The notes beneath the pieces were generated by a model. That model made no database searches. It was not told the DNA's origin and saw only the letters and a program-made list of their open reading frames with translations. 64,000 nt of DNA from Streptomyces sp. NBC_00289 (GTDB lineage Bacteria > Actinomycetota > Actinomycetes > Streptomycetales > Streptomycetaceae): positions 8,680,001 through 8,744,000 of the forward strand of contig NZ_CP108046.1 of the NCBI RefSeq assembly GCF_041435115.1. The letters run 5' to 3'. Below, piece by piece: positions 48,625 to 56,956 of the stretch. Position numbers and translations under genes: made by a program. How positions within the stretch are numbered: position 1 is the first letter of the stretch; every line of letters starts with the position of its first letter.

Positions 48625-49665
48625 TCACACCCCTCCGCGCAGCCGGGCGCTCGGGTCGAGCGCGTCGCGCACTCCGTCACCGAGGATGTTGAGGGCCGCC
48701 GTGGTCAGGGCGATCAGCAGTCCCGGCGCGATGGTCACGGCGGGGCGGGTGTAGAGCAGTCCCAGCCCGTCCTCGATGATCGTGCCCCAGCTGGCGTCGG
48801 GCGGCTGCACGCCGACCGACAGGAAGGACAGCGCCGACTCGGTGAGCATGGCGAGCGCGGTCATCAGCGGGACGAAGACGATCGCCGTGGGCAGCACGTT
48901 CGGGAGCACCTCCCGGCGCAGGATGCGCGGTGTGGGCGCGCCGGAACCGACGGCCGCCCGGATGAACTCCTTGTTGCGCAGCACCAGTACCTGGCCGCGC
49001 AACGGCCGCGCGATGTACGGCACGTAGATCGCCGCGATGATCGCCACCGGGAGCCACAGGCTTCCCGCCTCCACGGTGAGCGGTCCCAGGCGCAGCCCGT
49101 CGGTCAGCAGCACGACCGACAGGCAGATGGCCAGCAGGTACACCGGGAAGGCCCAGATGACGTCCAGGACACGGGAGACGACGGCGTCCACGACGCCGCC
49201 CGCGTAGCCGGCGACGACGCCGACGGCCGTACCGACGACGCAGGTGAACAGGGCCGCGGCGACCCCGATGAACAGGCTGGTACGGCCGCCGTACAGCAGT
49301 CGGGCCATGACGTCGCGGCCCTGGTTGTCGGCGCCGAGGAAGTAGTGGGCGGGGTCCCAGGTGGGGCCGATCGGTGTGACGCCCAGGCCGAGGCCGGTGC
49401 TGCTGGGGGTGAGCACCGGCACCGTCCTGCCGTCGACGGTCGTGGTGCCGGAGACATGGGACTGGAACGGGTCGGTGTGCGCGATGTGGGACGCGTAGAG
49501 CGGCGCGCACAGGACCGCCATCACGACGAGGAGCAGGACGGCGGCCGCGGCCACCGCCGACCTGTTGCGCACCAGGTCGGCGGCGGCCGTCCGCCAGGGG
49601 CCCGGCGAGCGCCGGGCCTGAGCCGGCGAGCTCGCCGGTGGCGAGAGGGGCACGGTGCGGCTCAC
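48625..49665 (-). CDS. Peptide ABC transporter permease (DppC/OppC type)
   Basis: A 346-residue permease. The N-terminal DLVRNRSAVAAAAVLLLVVMAVL and the long extracellular loop with DPFQSHVSGT...PTWDPAHYFLGADNQGRDVMARLLYGGRTSLFIG (the LGTDxxGRD-type motif) are DppC hallmarks. The EAA loop is EFIRAAVGSGAPTPRILRREVLPNVLP (about 245-270). GTG 49665 overlaps the binding-protein stop by four bases. With the DppB-like subunit it forms the peptide-import pore. Confidence 0.93.
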   Translation of the reverse strand: MSRTVPLSPPASSPAQARRSPGPWRTAAADLVRNRSAVAAAAVLLLVVMAVLCAPLYASHIAHTDPFQSHVSGTTTVDGRTVPVLTPSSTGLGLGVTPIGPTWDPAHYFLGADNQGRDVMARLLYGGRTSLFIGVAAALFTCVVGTAVGVVAGYAGGVVDAVVSRVLDVIWAFPVYLLAICLSVVLLTDGLRLGPLTVEAGSLWLPVAIIAAIYVPYIARPLRGQVLVLRNKEFIRAAVGSGAPTPRILRREVLPNVLPTAIVFVPLMTALAMLTESALSFLSVGVQPPDASWGTIIEDGLGLLYTRPAVTIAPGLLIALTTAALNILGDGVRDALDPSARLRGGV

Positions 49666-51386
49666 TTGACCCACAACTGCCCGACGAGCATGTAGAACTG
49701 CTTGCTGAACTGGTAGTTGCCGAGGCGGGTCGACGTGAAGTCGATCAGCTTCGGGTTGATCAGCGGGACGACCGGGGACTGCGCCATGATCTCCTGGTCG
49801 ATGGCACCCCACTGGCGGTCGGCGCCCTTCTGGTCCGTTTCCGCGGTCTTCAGGGCGGTCCGCATCCTCGCGTCGACGCCCTTGTCGCAGAAGCCGGAGA
49901 TGTTGATGCTGGAGTCGCTGCCGGGGTGGAACGAGGCGCAGGACAGCAGCACGTTGAGGAAGTCGGAGGCCGCCGGATAGTCCTGGTACCAGGACGTCAG
50001 GGCGAGCTGCACCTTGTTCCTGGTGTTCTGGATGTAGGTGAACTGGATGTTCCCCGACAGCGGCTTGAGCTTCGCCTTGTAGCCGAGCTGGGTGAGCAGG
50101 CTCTGCAGGTACTGTCCGATCGACTTGTTGACGTCGTCGTCCTGGACGACGATGCCGACCTCCTGCCCCGCCGTGCCGGACTTCTTCACCAGTTCCTTGG
50201 CCTTGGCCAGATCGGCCGCCGACCACGTCGTGCCGTCGCCCTTGCTGTAGGCGCAGGAGTCGACGTGTCCCGGGAAGCCCGCCGGCAGGATCGTGCACGC
50301 GGGAGAGGCGAGGTTCGTGCCGCCGTAGAGCCGCACCACGGCGGACCGGTCGACGGCCCAGTTGATCGCCTGCCGGGCCAGCTTGTTGTCGAAGGGGGCC
50401 GAGTTCACGTTCAGCGTCGCGTACCAGAACGCGGTCAGGGGGTTCACGTGTGCCTGGGGGGCGTACTTGGTGCCGATCTCGTTGAGCCGGTCGGCCGGTG
50501 GCGGGTCGTACATCCAGTCCGCCTGGCCGTTCTCGACGGCGGTGACCTCGGACTCGACGGTCTGCCCGAAGGTGTAGTCGATCGCGTCGGGGTAGCCCTG
50601 GGGCTCCGCTTCCCGTGACCACTCCTTGAAGTGGGGGTTGCGGACCAGCTTCAGCGCCCGGTTCGGGTCGTAGGAGGCGGCCATGTAGGGGCCGGTCGTC
50701 GGCAGTGGCTTGGTGCCGGCGTCCTTCACCGGCGAGTCCTTCGGTACGACGACGGCGTGCGGGACGGCCAGCTTGTACGGGAACTCCGGATCCGGGGCGG
50801 TGAGGTTGACGGTGACCGTGCCGGCCGCCGCGTCGCCGGTGACGCCTCCCGCGAGGGTGCAGGAGGCCGGCTTCTTGAGGCAGGCGTCGGCGCCGACGAT
50901 GCCGTTGTAGAAGGTGCCGGCGGTGGGGCTGGAGACCTTGAAGATGCGCTGGAAGGACGCCACCACGTCGTCGGTGGTCAGCGCCTTGCCGGTGGAGAAG
51001 GAGATGCCCTTGCGCAGCGTGAACGTGTACGTCTTGCCGCCGTCGGTCACCTTCGGCATCGCCGCCGCCAGGTCCGGGACGACGGTGAACGACTGCTGCC
51101 CGCCGACCTTCTTGAACGCGAGCAGCCCGTCGTACATCGACTGGTACAACTGCCAGTACTGGAGCGTGTAGTTGACCTGCGGGTCGAAGCTGCCCGCGGC
51201 GGCGTGGGCGACCAGTTTCAGGGTGCCGCCGCGGTGCTCGGCCTGAAAGGCGGAGGAGCCGGTTCCGGAGGAGGACGCGGTGGGGCCGGAGGAGGAGTCG
51301 CCTTCGGAGGACGAACAGGCGGCTGCGGTCAGGGTGAGGGCGACGGTGGCGGCGGCGAGCGCGCCCCGTCTCGTGCTGCGGGACAT
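49662..51386 (-). CDS. Peptide ABC transporter substrate-binding lipoprotein (family 5)
   Basis: A 574-residue lipoprotein. The N-terminal signal (TRRGALAAATVALTLTAAAC, lipobox TAAAC-S) is followed by a Ser/Gly-rich linker. Family 5 motifs are GGTLKLVAHAAAGSFDPQVNYTLQYW, TLRKGISFSTGKALTTDDVVASFQRI, TGPYMAASYDPN and ARQAINWAVDRSAVVRLYG. Several cysteines in the mature part may form disulfides. It binds oligopeptides outside the cell for import. It is the second gene of the operon, 22 bases after the iminopeptidase gene. Confidence 0.93.
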   Translation of the reverse strand: MSRSTRRGALAAATVALTLTAAACSSSEGDSSSGPTASSSGTGSSAFQAEHRGGTLKLVAHAAAGSFDPQVNYTLQYWQLYQSMYDGLLAFKKVGGQQSFTVVPDLAAAMPKVTDGGKTYTFTLRKGISFSTGKALTTDDVVASFQRIFKVSSPTAGTFYNGIVGADACLKKPASCTLAGGVTGDAAAGTVTVNLTAPDPEFPYKLAVPHAVVVPKDSPVKDAGTKPLPTTGPYMAASYDPNRALKLVRNPHFKEWSREAEPQGYPDAIDYTFGQTVESEVTAVENGQADWMYDPPPADRLNEIGTKYAPQAHVNPLTAFWYATLNVNSAPFDNKLARQAINWAVDRSAVVRLYGGTNLASPACTILPAGFPGHVDSCAYSKGDGTTWSAADLAKAKELVKKSGTAGQEVGIVVQDDDVNKSIGQYLQSLLTQLGYKAKLKPLSGNIQFTYIQNTRNKVQLALTSWYQDYPAASDFLNVLLSCASFHPGSDSSINISGFCDKGVDARMRTALKTAETDQKGADRQWGAIDQEIMAQSPVVPLINPKLIDFTSTRLGNYQFSKQFYMLVGQLWVK

Positions 51387-51408
51387 CCTGGGAACTCCCG
51401 TCGGGGGA

Positions 51409-52305
51409 TCAGTCGGTGGAGTCGAGGAACGCGCCCACGACCCGGAGGTAGAGCTCCTCCTCCTCGACGTGCGGCATGTGGCTGGAGTGCTCGAAGAAGT
51501 GCCAGCGCACGTCGGGGATGTGGTCGGCGAAGGGCTTGACGGTCTCGGGAGTCGCCTCGTCGTACCGTCCGGAGACCAGCAGGGTCGGCACCTCGACCAG
51601 GTGCAGCCGGTCGATGACGGACCAGTCCTTGAGGGTGCCGACGACATGGAACTCGTTCGGCCCGTTCATCGTGTGGTACACGGTCGGATCGGCCTGGATG
51701 TTGTCCCAAGTGGCCTGTACCTCGGGCGGGTTGGGGATCACGCGGCACACATGGCGGTCGTTGAACACCTGCTCGGCCGCGCGGTAGTCGGGGTGGTCGG
51801 TGGTGCCGGCCGCCTCATGGGCGAGCAGGGTGCGCTGGACCTCGGGCGGGAGTCCTGCCCGCAGTTCCGCCGCCGCGGACAGCCACAGCTCCATGGAGGC
51901 GGGGGAGTCGGCGATGACCAGACCGCGCAGCCCGGGTGGGCGGCGCACGGCGTGCTCGGCGGCGAGCATGCCGCCCCAGGACTGGCCGAGGACGTGGTAG
52001 GCGTCGGCGATGCCGAGCGCCTTCAGCAGGGAGTCGAGTTCGTCGAGGAAGAGCTGGACGGTCCAGAAGTCGGCGCCCTTGCCCGGCAGATGGGTGGACA
52101 GTCCGGTGCCGAGTTGGTCGTAGTGCACCACCGGGCGGCCCTGCCGCGCGATGCCCGCGATGCTCAGTGTGTAGTCGTGACCGGCGCCGGGTCCGCCGTG
52201 CAGGACGACCAGCGGTGTCCTGCCCGGTTCGCCCGTGATCCGGTACCAGGTGGACCAGCCGTTGAAGTCGACGGTTCCGGTGCGGTCGGGTTCGGGGATC
52301 GCCAC
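51409..52305 (-). CDS. Proline-iminopeptidase-family alpha/beta hydrolase (S33)
   Basis: A 298-residue alpha/beta hydrolase. HGGPGAGHDY is the oxyanion motif, YDQLGTGLS the following strand, GQSWGGMLAAE the nucleophile elbow (Ser about 107), GRYDEATPE the Asp region and HSSHMPHVEEEE the catalytic His region. This set is that of prolyl iminopeptidases. GTG 52305 has GGGAGG upstream. As first gene of a peptide-importer operon, it probably cleaves imported peptides in the cytoplasm. The residues for strict proline specificity cannot be judged by eye. Confidence 0.92.
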   Translation of the reverse strand: MAIPEPDRTGTVDFNGWSTWYRITGEPGRTPLVVLHGGPGAGHDYTLSIAGIARQGRPVVHYDQLGTGLSTHLPGKGADFWTVQLFLDELDSLLKALGIADAYHVLGQSWGGMLAAEHAVRRPPGLRGLVIADSPASMELWLSAAAELRAGLPPEVQRTLLAHEAAGTTDHPDYRAAEQVFNDRHVCRVIPNPPEVQATWDNIQADPTVYHTMNGPNEFHVVGTLKDWSVIDRLHLVEVPTLLVSGRYDEATPETVKPFADHIPDVRWHFFEHSSHMPHVEEEELYLRVVGAFLDSTD

Positions 52306-52487
52306 GGGAGAGCCTCCCAGACCGGCTGCGATCAGCCAGTCCGTGTCTTGAATGAGGTGGGTGTGACGGGATGGCTGCCATACTGAATGGGTAAATGCTC
52401 AGTCCACAAGACCTTTTAGCGGTGCCTGGAACAGAAGTAACGGCATGTTTACGTACCCGGCTCCCGCGACCGTCCCGAGGAGGACCG

Positions 52488-53315
52488 CTGACACACCCAT
52501 CCGACCCCACACATCCGGCGACCGCTCCGGCGGACGAGTTCTCCCGGATGCTCGACCGCGCCCTGCTCGGCGGTGCCCCCTCGCCGGAACTGCGCCCGGT
52601 GCGGGTGGCCTCGGCGGTCGACGAGGTCTCCGACCGGCTGCTCACCGCGATCGCCGTCGGAGACTTCCTGCCCGGCGAACGGCTGCCGGTCGAACGCGAG
52701 CTGACCGGGCTGCTGGGGGTGAGCCGCCCCACCGTGCGCGAGGCCGTCGGACGCCTCCAGACCCTGGGAGTCATCGAGATCCGCCGTGGCCGCAACGGGG
52801 GAGCCTTCGTGCGGGACAGCTGGACCGAGTCCTCCGCGGCCGCCGTCCGGCGTACGCTGCTGCCGCGCTGGGAACAGTTCGAGCAGCTCTTCGACCTGCG
52901 CGGGCTGGTGGAGGGCATGGTGGCCGCGACGGCTGCCCGCCGTCGGCGGCCCGAGGATCTCGAGCCGATGCGCGAGGCTCTCGCCGCCCATCTCTCCGCC
53001 CGTACCCCGCGGGAGGAGCAGGCCGCCGACAGTGCGTTCCACCGGAGCATCTGCGCCGCCACCCGCAATCCGCAGATCGCCCTGCTCAGCCGGGACCTGC
53101 TGACCCGGATCAGCCTCGGCTTCCCGATCGAGCCGTGGGGCAAGGGCGAACGGACCCACTTCCACCGGGCGGGCGAGGGCCATACCGCCCTCTACGAGGC
53201 CATCGCGGCGGGCGATCCCGAGCGGGCGGAGGAGATCGCCCGCGACCACTCGATGATCAGCGCCGAGATGATCCGCGGGGTACTGGCCCGCGTCCGGGCG
53301 GCGGGGGATTTCTGA
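52488..53315 (+). CDS. FadR/GntR family transcriptional regulator, possible CTG start
   Basis: A regulator of 275 residues if started here. The winged helix is AVGDFLPGERLPVERELTGLLGVSRPTVREAVGRLQTLGVIEIRRGRNGGAFV; the C-terminal FCD domain has the metal-ligand pattern FDLRGLVEGMVAATAA...DSAFHRSI and GHTALYEAIAAGD. The best Shine-Dalgarno AGGAGG (52477-52482) leads to CTG 52488, not ATG. The in-frame ATG 52395 would add 31 residues with two rare TTA codons and poor codon bias; ATG 52548 would drop 20 residues. It is divergent from the peptide operon and probably regulates it. Confidence 0.8.
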   Translation: MTHPSDPTHPATAPADEFSRMLDRALLGGAPSPELRPVRVASAVDEVSDRLLTAIAVGDFLPGERLPVERELTGLLGVSRPTVREAVGRLQTLGVIEIRRGRNGGAFVRDSWTESSAAAVRRTLLPRWEQFEQLFDLRGLVEGMVAATAARRRRPEDLEPMREALAAHLSARTPREEQAADSAFHRSICAATRNPQIALLSRDLLTRISLGFPIEPWGKGERTHFHRAGEGHTALYEAIAAGDPERAEEIARDHSMISAEMIRGVLARVRAAGDF

Positions 53316-53439
53316 CGGCAGCGCGCGAAGCGTCGTACCGCCCGTTCCTGAGCGCGGCCGCCGTGTGCGCCTCCGTGCTCCCGAAAGGCGCTGCGCGGCA
53401 GCCGGGTTGGCCGATCACCCGCTCGCAGACCGCGCCCGG

Positions 53440-54096
53440 TCACGGGAGCAGTCGGCGCTCCTTCGCCGCCGCCACCGCGCCGGACCGTGTCTCGACGCCC
53501 AGCTTGCCGTAGATGCGACCCAGGTGGGTCTTGACCGTCGCCTCGCTGATGAACAGGGCCCGGGCGATCTCCCGGTTGCCCAGGCCGCGGGCGAGTTGCC
53601 CGAGGATCTCGTGCTCGCGGGTGGACAGCGTGGGGCGCGGGCTGCGCAGACGGGTCAGCAGCCGGTCGGCCACGGGGGCCGACAGCGCGGTGCGGCCGGA
53701 CGCCGCGTTGCGGATCGCCGTGAACAGTTCCTCGGGCTGTTCCGCCTTGAGCAGATAGCCCGTCGCACCCGCCTCGACGGCACGGGTGACGTCGGCGTCG
53801 GTGTCGAACATGGTGAGCACCAGCACACGGGGGCCCGCCCCCGTGCCGGAGGTCAGGTGCCGGGTGGCCGTCACGCCGTCCATGCCGCCGTCGAGCTGGA
53901 GGTCCATGAGGACCACGTCGGGGCGCAGGCGGGCGGCCATGGCGAGCGCCTCCTCGCCGCTGCCCGCCTCACCGACCACCTCGATGCCGTCGGCACTGGC
54001 CAGCAGGGCACGCAGCCCGGCACGCACCACGGCATGGTCGTCGCACAACAGCAGCCGAACGGAGGAGACGGAGGGTGAGGGCTCCGGCGTACTCAC
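53440..54096 (-). CDS. NarL/LuxR family response regulator
   Basis: A 218-residue response regulator. The receiver domain has LLLCDDHAVVRAGLRALL, the phospho-Asp in VVLMDLQLDG (about 62), LTMFDTDADV and YLLKAEQPEELF. The LuxR helix-turn-helix is LSTREHEILGQLARGLGNREIARALFISEATVKTHLGRIYGKLG. It overlaps the kinase gene stop by four bases (54093-54096) and so is translated with it. Target genes are not known; no dyad is near. Confidence 0.93.
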   Translation of the reverse strand: MSTPEPSPSVSSVRLLLCDDHAVVRAGLRALLASADGIEVVGEAGSGEEALAMAARLRPDVVLMDLQLDGGMDGVTATRHLTSGTGAGPRVLVLTMFDTDADVTRAVEAGATGYLLKAEQPEELFTAIRNAASGRTALSAPVADRLLTRLRSPRPTLSTREHEILGQLARGLGNREIARALFISEATVKTHLGRIYGKLGVETRSGAVAAAKERRLLP

Positions 54097-55757
54097 AGCG
54101 CGGGCTCCTTGCGGGGGTCGGGGATGGAGGGACCGGCGGCTGCCCAGGGTGCCAGGGGGACTGCCGCCGATACGACGGTGCCCTCGCCCGGCGTGGACTC
54201 CACGGTGAGCGTGCCGCCCGCCTGCCGGGCCCGGATACGCATGGCCGGCAGCCCGTGCCCCCGCACCCGGTCCGGCTCCGGGGGCCGGGCCGGGATCGAG
54301 GCACCGGGCTTCGAAGCGGAGACACCGGCCTCCGAGGGGCCGCCCGGATCGGGGGCTGCGGCCACGGCACGTGGTCCGTTCACACGGTGACCCGGCACAT
54401 CGCGTTGGCTGTTGACGCCGTGTCCGGGTACCTGGTGTGCGAGTCGCGCGCCGTGATCCGGCGTGTCTGGCGGTCGGTTCGCGCCGTGTCCGGGTACGTC
54501 GCGTGCGGGCTGCACGCCGTGATCCGGCACGTCACGCGGTCGGTTCGCGGCGTGTCCGGGTACGTCGCGTGGCTCGTGCCCGCCGTGCCCGCCGTGCCCG
54601 CCGTGCCCGCCGTGCCCGCCGTGCCCGCCGTGCCCGCCGTGCCCGCCGTGCCCGCCGTGCCCGCCGTGCCCGCCGTGCCCGCCGTGCCCGGCGTGCTCCG
54701 GTACGTCACGCGAGCCGTTCACCTCGAAGCCGCGGCCGTTGTCGGCGATGTCCAGTGAGATCTGGTCGTCCATGCAGGTCAGGGTCAGCACGGCGCGGGT
54801 CGCCGCCGCGTGCTCACGCACATTGGCCAACGCCCCCTGGGCGATGCGCAGAAGCGCCGCCTCGGCCCGTTCCGGCAGTCCGGCGGGGATGCCGTCGAGC
54901 CGGAACTCGACGGTCAGGCCCGGGCCGCCCTCCCGCTCGGCGAGTGCGGCGAGCGCCTCGGGCAGCGACTGTTCGGCGAGGTCGGCCGGCGCCAGGTCGT
55001 GCACGAACCGACGGGCCTCCGCGAGACCGCGGGAGGTGATCTCGGCCGCTTCGCGCACATGTCCACGGGCCGTGTCGGGCTCGGTCGTCCAGACGCGCTC
55101 GGCGGCCTGCAGCAGCATCTGCTGGCTGGACAGACCCTGCGCGAGGGTGTCGTGGATCTCGGTGGACAGCCGCTGGCGCTCCGCGAGGATCCCCGCCCGC
55201 CGTTCGGTCGCCGCGAGATCGCGACGGGTGCGGACCAGATCCCCGATCAGCAGACGCTGCCGGGCGCCCTGGCGCTGCAGATGGACCAGCACGGCGGTGG
55301 CGACCGCGGCGACGGCCGGCGGGGCGAGAACCATGTTGGGGTTGAGCGTGCCCTCGGCCACGCGCACCTCGGAGACGACGACCAGCGCTGTCAGTACGCC
55401 CGCCAACGGCACCGCCCACCGCGCGGGCAGCGCGTGCAGACCGGCGAACAGCAGGGGCATGGCGCACCAGGTGGCGCTCGGCGCGAGGACGAGGAGGACG
55501 ACCCACACGGCGGTCGTCGAGCCCAGCCAGGCCAGATGGCGGGCGGTGGGCGCGGAGCCGGGGCGGGGCGCCGGGGCCAGGAAGCGCCCGAGGACGTAGA
55601 GCAGACAGAAGAGCGCGAACAACGCCACCACCCACCCGGTCCGCGCCCCGCCCTGGTCGCGGCTCAGGAAGCGGGCGAAGGAGGAGCCGAGCAGCACGAA
55701 GAACGCGGCGTGCACGACCGCGAGCAGCCAGCGCTCGTCCGGATCGGTGTGGTCCAT
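54093..55757 (-). CDS. NarL-class histidine kinase with a large His/Gly-rich ATP-lid insertion
   Basis: A 554-residue membrane kinase. About five to six hydrophobic segments (12-27, 42-58, 80-95, 98-128, 145-160) precede a coiled coil and the HisKA_3 H-box LSTEIHDTLAQGLSSQ (His about 202). N-box ALANVREHAAA (about 310) and G1-box DNGRGF (339-344) are normal, but G2-box GHGLPAMRIRARQ comes only at about 500. The approximately 150-residue insertion between them contains (Gly-Gly-His) in 12 exact units, then six 11-12-residue repeats of the (P/R)RDVPGHGVN type. In typical members this lid is about 10-20 residues. Coupled to the downstream regulator gene. Confidence 0.88.
   Translation of the reverse strand: MDHTDPDERWLLAVVHAAFFVLLGSSFARFLSRDQGGARTGWVVALFALFCLLYVLGRFLAPAPRPGSAPTARHLAWLGSTTAVWVVLLVLAPSATWCAMPLLFAGLHALPARWAVPLAGVLTALVVVSEVRVAEGTLNPNMVLAPPAVAAVATAVLVHLQRQGARQRLLIGDLVRTRRDLAATERRAGILAERQRLSTEIHDTLAQGLSSQQMLLQAAERVWTTEPDTARGHVREAAEITSRGLAEARRFVHDLAPADLAEQSLPEALAALAEREGGPGLTVEFRLDGIPAGLPERAEAALLRIAQGALANVREHAAATRAVLTLTCMDDQISLDIADNGRGFEVNGSRDVPEHAGHGGHGGHGGHGGHGGHGGHGGHGGHGGHGGHGGHGGHEPRDVPGHAANRPRDVPDHGVQPARDVPGHGANRPPDTPDHGARLAHQVPGHGVNSQRDVPGHRVNGPRAVAAAPDPGGPSEAGVSASKPGASIPARPPEPDRVRGHGLPAMRIRARQAGGTLTVESTPGEGTVVSAAVPLAPWAAAGPSIPDPRKEPAL
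54576..54692 (-). repeat. 9-bp tandem repeat, 12 exact copies, coding Gly-Gly-His
   Basis: GTGCCCGCC (plus strand) repeats exactly from 54576 to 54683, followed by one variant unit (54684-54692). It encodes Gly-Gly-His on the minus strand inside the histidine kinase. Exact copies suggest recent expansion and likely length variation between strains. Confidence 0.95.
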
Positions 55758-55945
55758 CCTCCGTGTCTATCGCGAGGCGCGGCGGACCGCATCAACCGAT
55801 CGGCTGACACGCGCGTCGCCCGAACCTCCCGCGGACCGCAGCCGGTTGCCCGAGCCGGACCCGTCGCCTCCGCACCGAGGCTGTCATCAGGTCCCGCACG
55901 GTCCCGCACCGTTCGGGAGACGCCACTCGGAAAGGCAGGGACCTC

Positions 55946-56728
55946 GTGCCCGCCAAGAACGTCACGGTCAACCGCGCCACTCTCGGCCACCGCGTCGGCT
56001 ACGCCCTGCGCCACCCCGGGCGGGTGCCCCGGCATCTGGCCCGCACCGCGCGGGACATGTGGCTGCGTCGCCGCCACCCGGACCACGTTTCCTACTACCG
56101 CGCGGTGATGCGCTCCGACACCCGGGCCGACCCGGACGCGGCCGTCGGCAGCCGCAGCCGGGAGCGGTGGCTGGCGCTGGGGGCGATGCAGTTCGACTAC
56201 CTGGTCGGCCACGGTCTGCGGCCCGAGCACCGCATGCTGGAGATCGGCTGCGGCAACCTGCGCGGAGGCTGGCGGTTCATCCGGCACCTGGAGCCCGGCC
56301 ACTACTACGGCATCGACATCTCGCCACACATCCTCGTCTCCGCGCAGCACACCGTGGTGGACATGGGACTGCAGAAGCGGCTCCCGGTGCTGACGCCGGT
56401 CCACGACCTGACCCTGCGGTTCCTGCCCGACGCCCACTTCGACGTGGTGCACGCGCACAGCGTCTTCTCGCACTCGCCGCTCCCGGTCATCGAGGAGTGC
56501 CTGGCCAACGTCGGCCGGGTGCTGGCGCCGGGAGGCTGGTTCGACTTCACCTTCGACCGCACCGAGGGCGAGGAGCACCACGTCCTGCGGGAGGACTTCT
56601 ACTACCGCACCGAGACGCTCGTGGCGCTGGCCGAGAAGCACGGACTGCGCGCCCGCTTCATGGACGACTGGGAGGAGCTCCCGCACGGACAGTCCAAGAT
56701 CCGCCTCACCCATGCGGAAGCCCGGTAG
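55946..56728 (+). CDS. Class I SAM-dependent methyltransferase
   Basis: A 260-residue methyltransferase. Motif I is MLEIGCGNLRGGWRF (SAM-binding glycine loop, about 97-105), then YYGIDISPHIL (acidic strand 2), FDVVHAHSVFSHSP (motif II) and VGRVLAPGGWFDFTF (motif III). No signal peptide. GTG 55946 follows AGGGA (55937-55941). The acceptor is unknown; the basic N-terminal region (HRVGYALRHPGRVPRHLARTARDMWLRRRHP) is unusual and could bind membrane or nucleic acid. The stop lies in the first unit of a tandem array and is followed by three more in-frame stops. Confidence 0.85.
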   Translation: MPAKNVTVNRATLGHRVGYALRHPGRVPRHLARTARDMWLRRRHPDHVSYYRAVMRSDTRADPDAAVGSRSRERWLALGAMQFDYLVGHGLRPEHRMLEIGCGNLRGGWRFIRHLEPGHYYGIDISPHILVSAQHTVVDMGLQKRLPVLTPVHDLTLRFLPDAHFDVVHAHSVFSHSPLPVIEECLANVGRVLAPGGWFDFTFDRTEGEEHHVLREDFYYRTETLVALAEKHGLRARFMDDWEELPHGQSKIRLTHAEAR

Positions 56729-56797
56729 GGCCGGGGCTGCCGGTAGGACCGAGGCTGCCGGTAAAACCGAGGCAGCCGGTAGCTCCGAGGCTGCCGG
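56721..56797 (+). repeat. 18-bp tandem repeat, four copies, repeating the gene stop
   Basis: Units start at 56721, 56739, 56757 and 56775 with the pattern GCCGGTAGnnCCGAGGCT. The methyltransferase stop TAG (56726-56728) lies in unit 1. Units 2-4 each carry another in-frame stop after a CGG codon: TAG 56744, TAA 56762 and TAG 56780, all 18 bases apart. Confidence 0.85.
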
Positions 56798-56867
56798 CAC
56801 TGTCCTTCGGCGCGTGATCTCCGTCCGTCTTTTCGGCGCGTCTTCGCCTTCGGTCGCAGTGCAGGGG

Positions 56868-56918
56868 TTGTCCTGACATTCGGGGCTCACCTAGGGTCAC
56901 CTACGAGAGCAAGCGCTT
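56868..56918 (+). promoter_or_regulatory. Promoter and LacI-like operator of the Gfo/Idh/MocA operon
   Basis: TTGTCC (56868-56873) and TAGGGT (56892-56897) are 18 bases apart. GAGAGCAAGCGCTTTCCCC at 56905-56923 contains the perfect AAGCGCTT palindrome (56911-56918), the core of LacI-type and cre-like sites, just after the predicted start. The candidate regulator is not local. Confidence 0.55.
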
Positions 56919-56956
56919 TCCCCCTGCCCTGTCCGCGGCTGTCCCAGGAGGACCGC

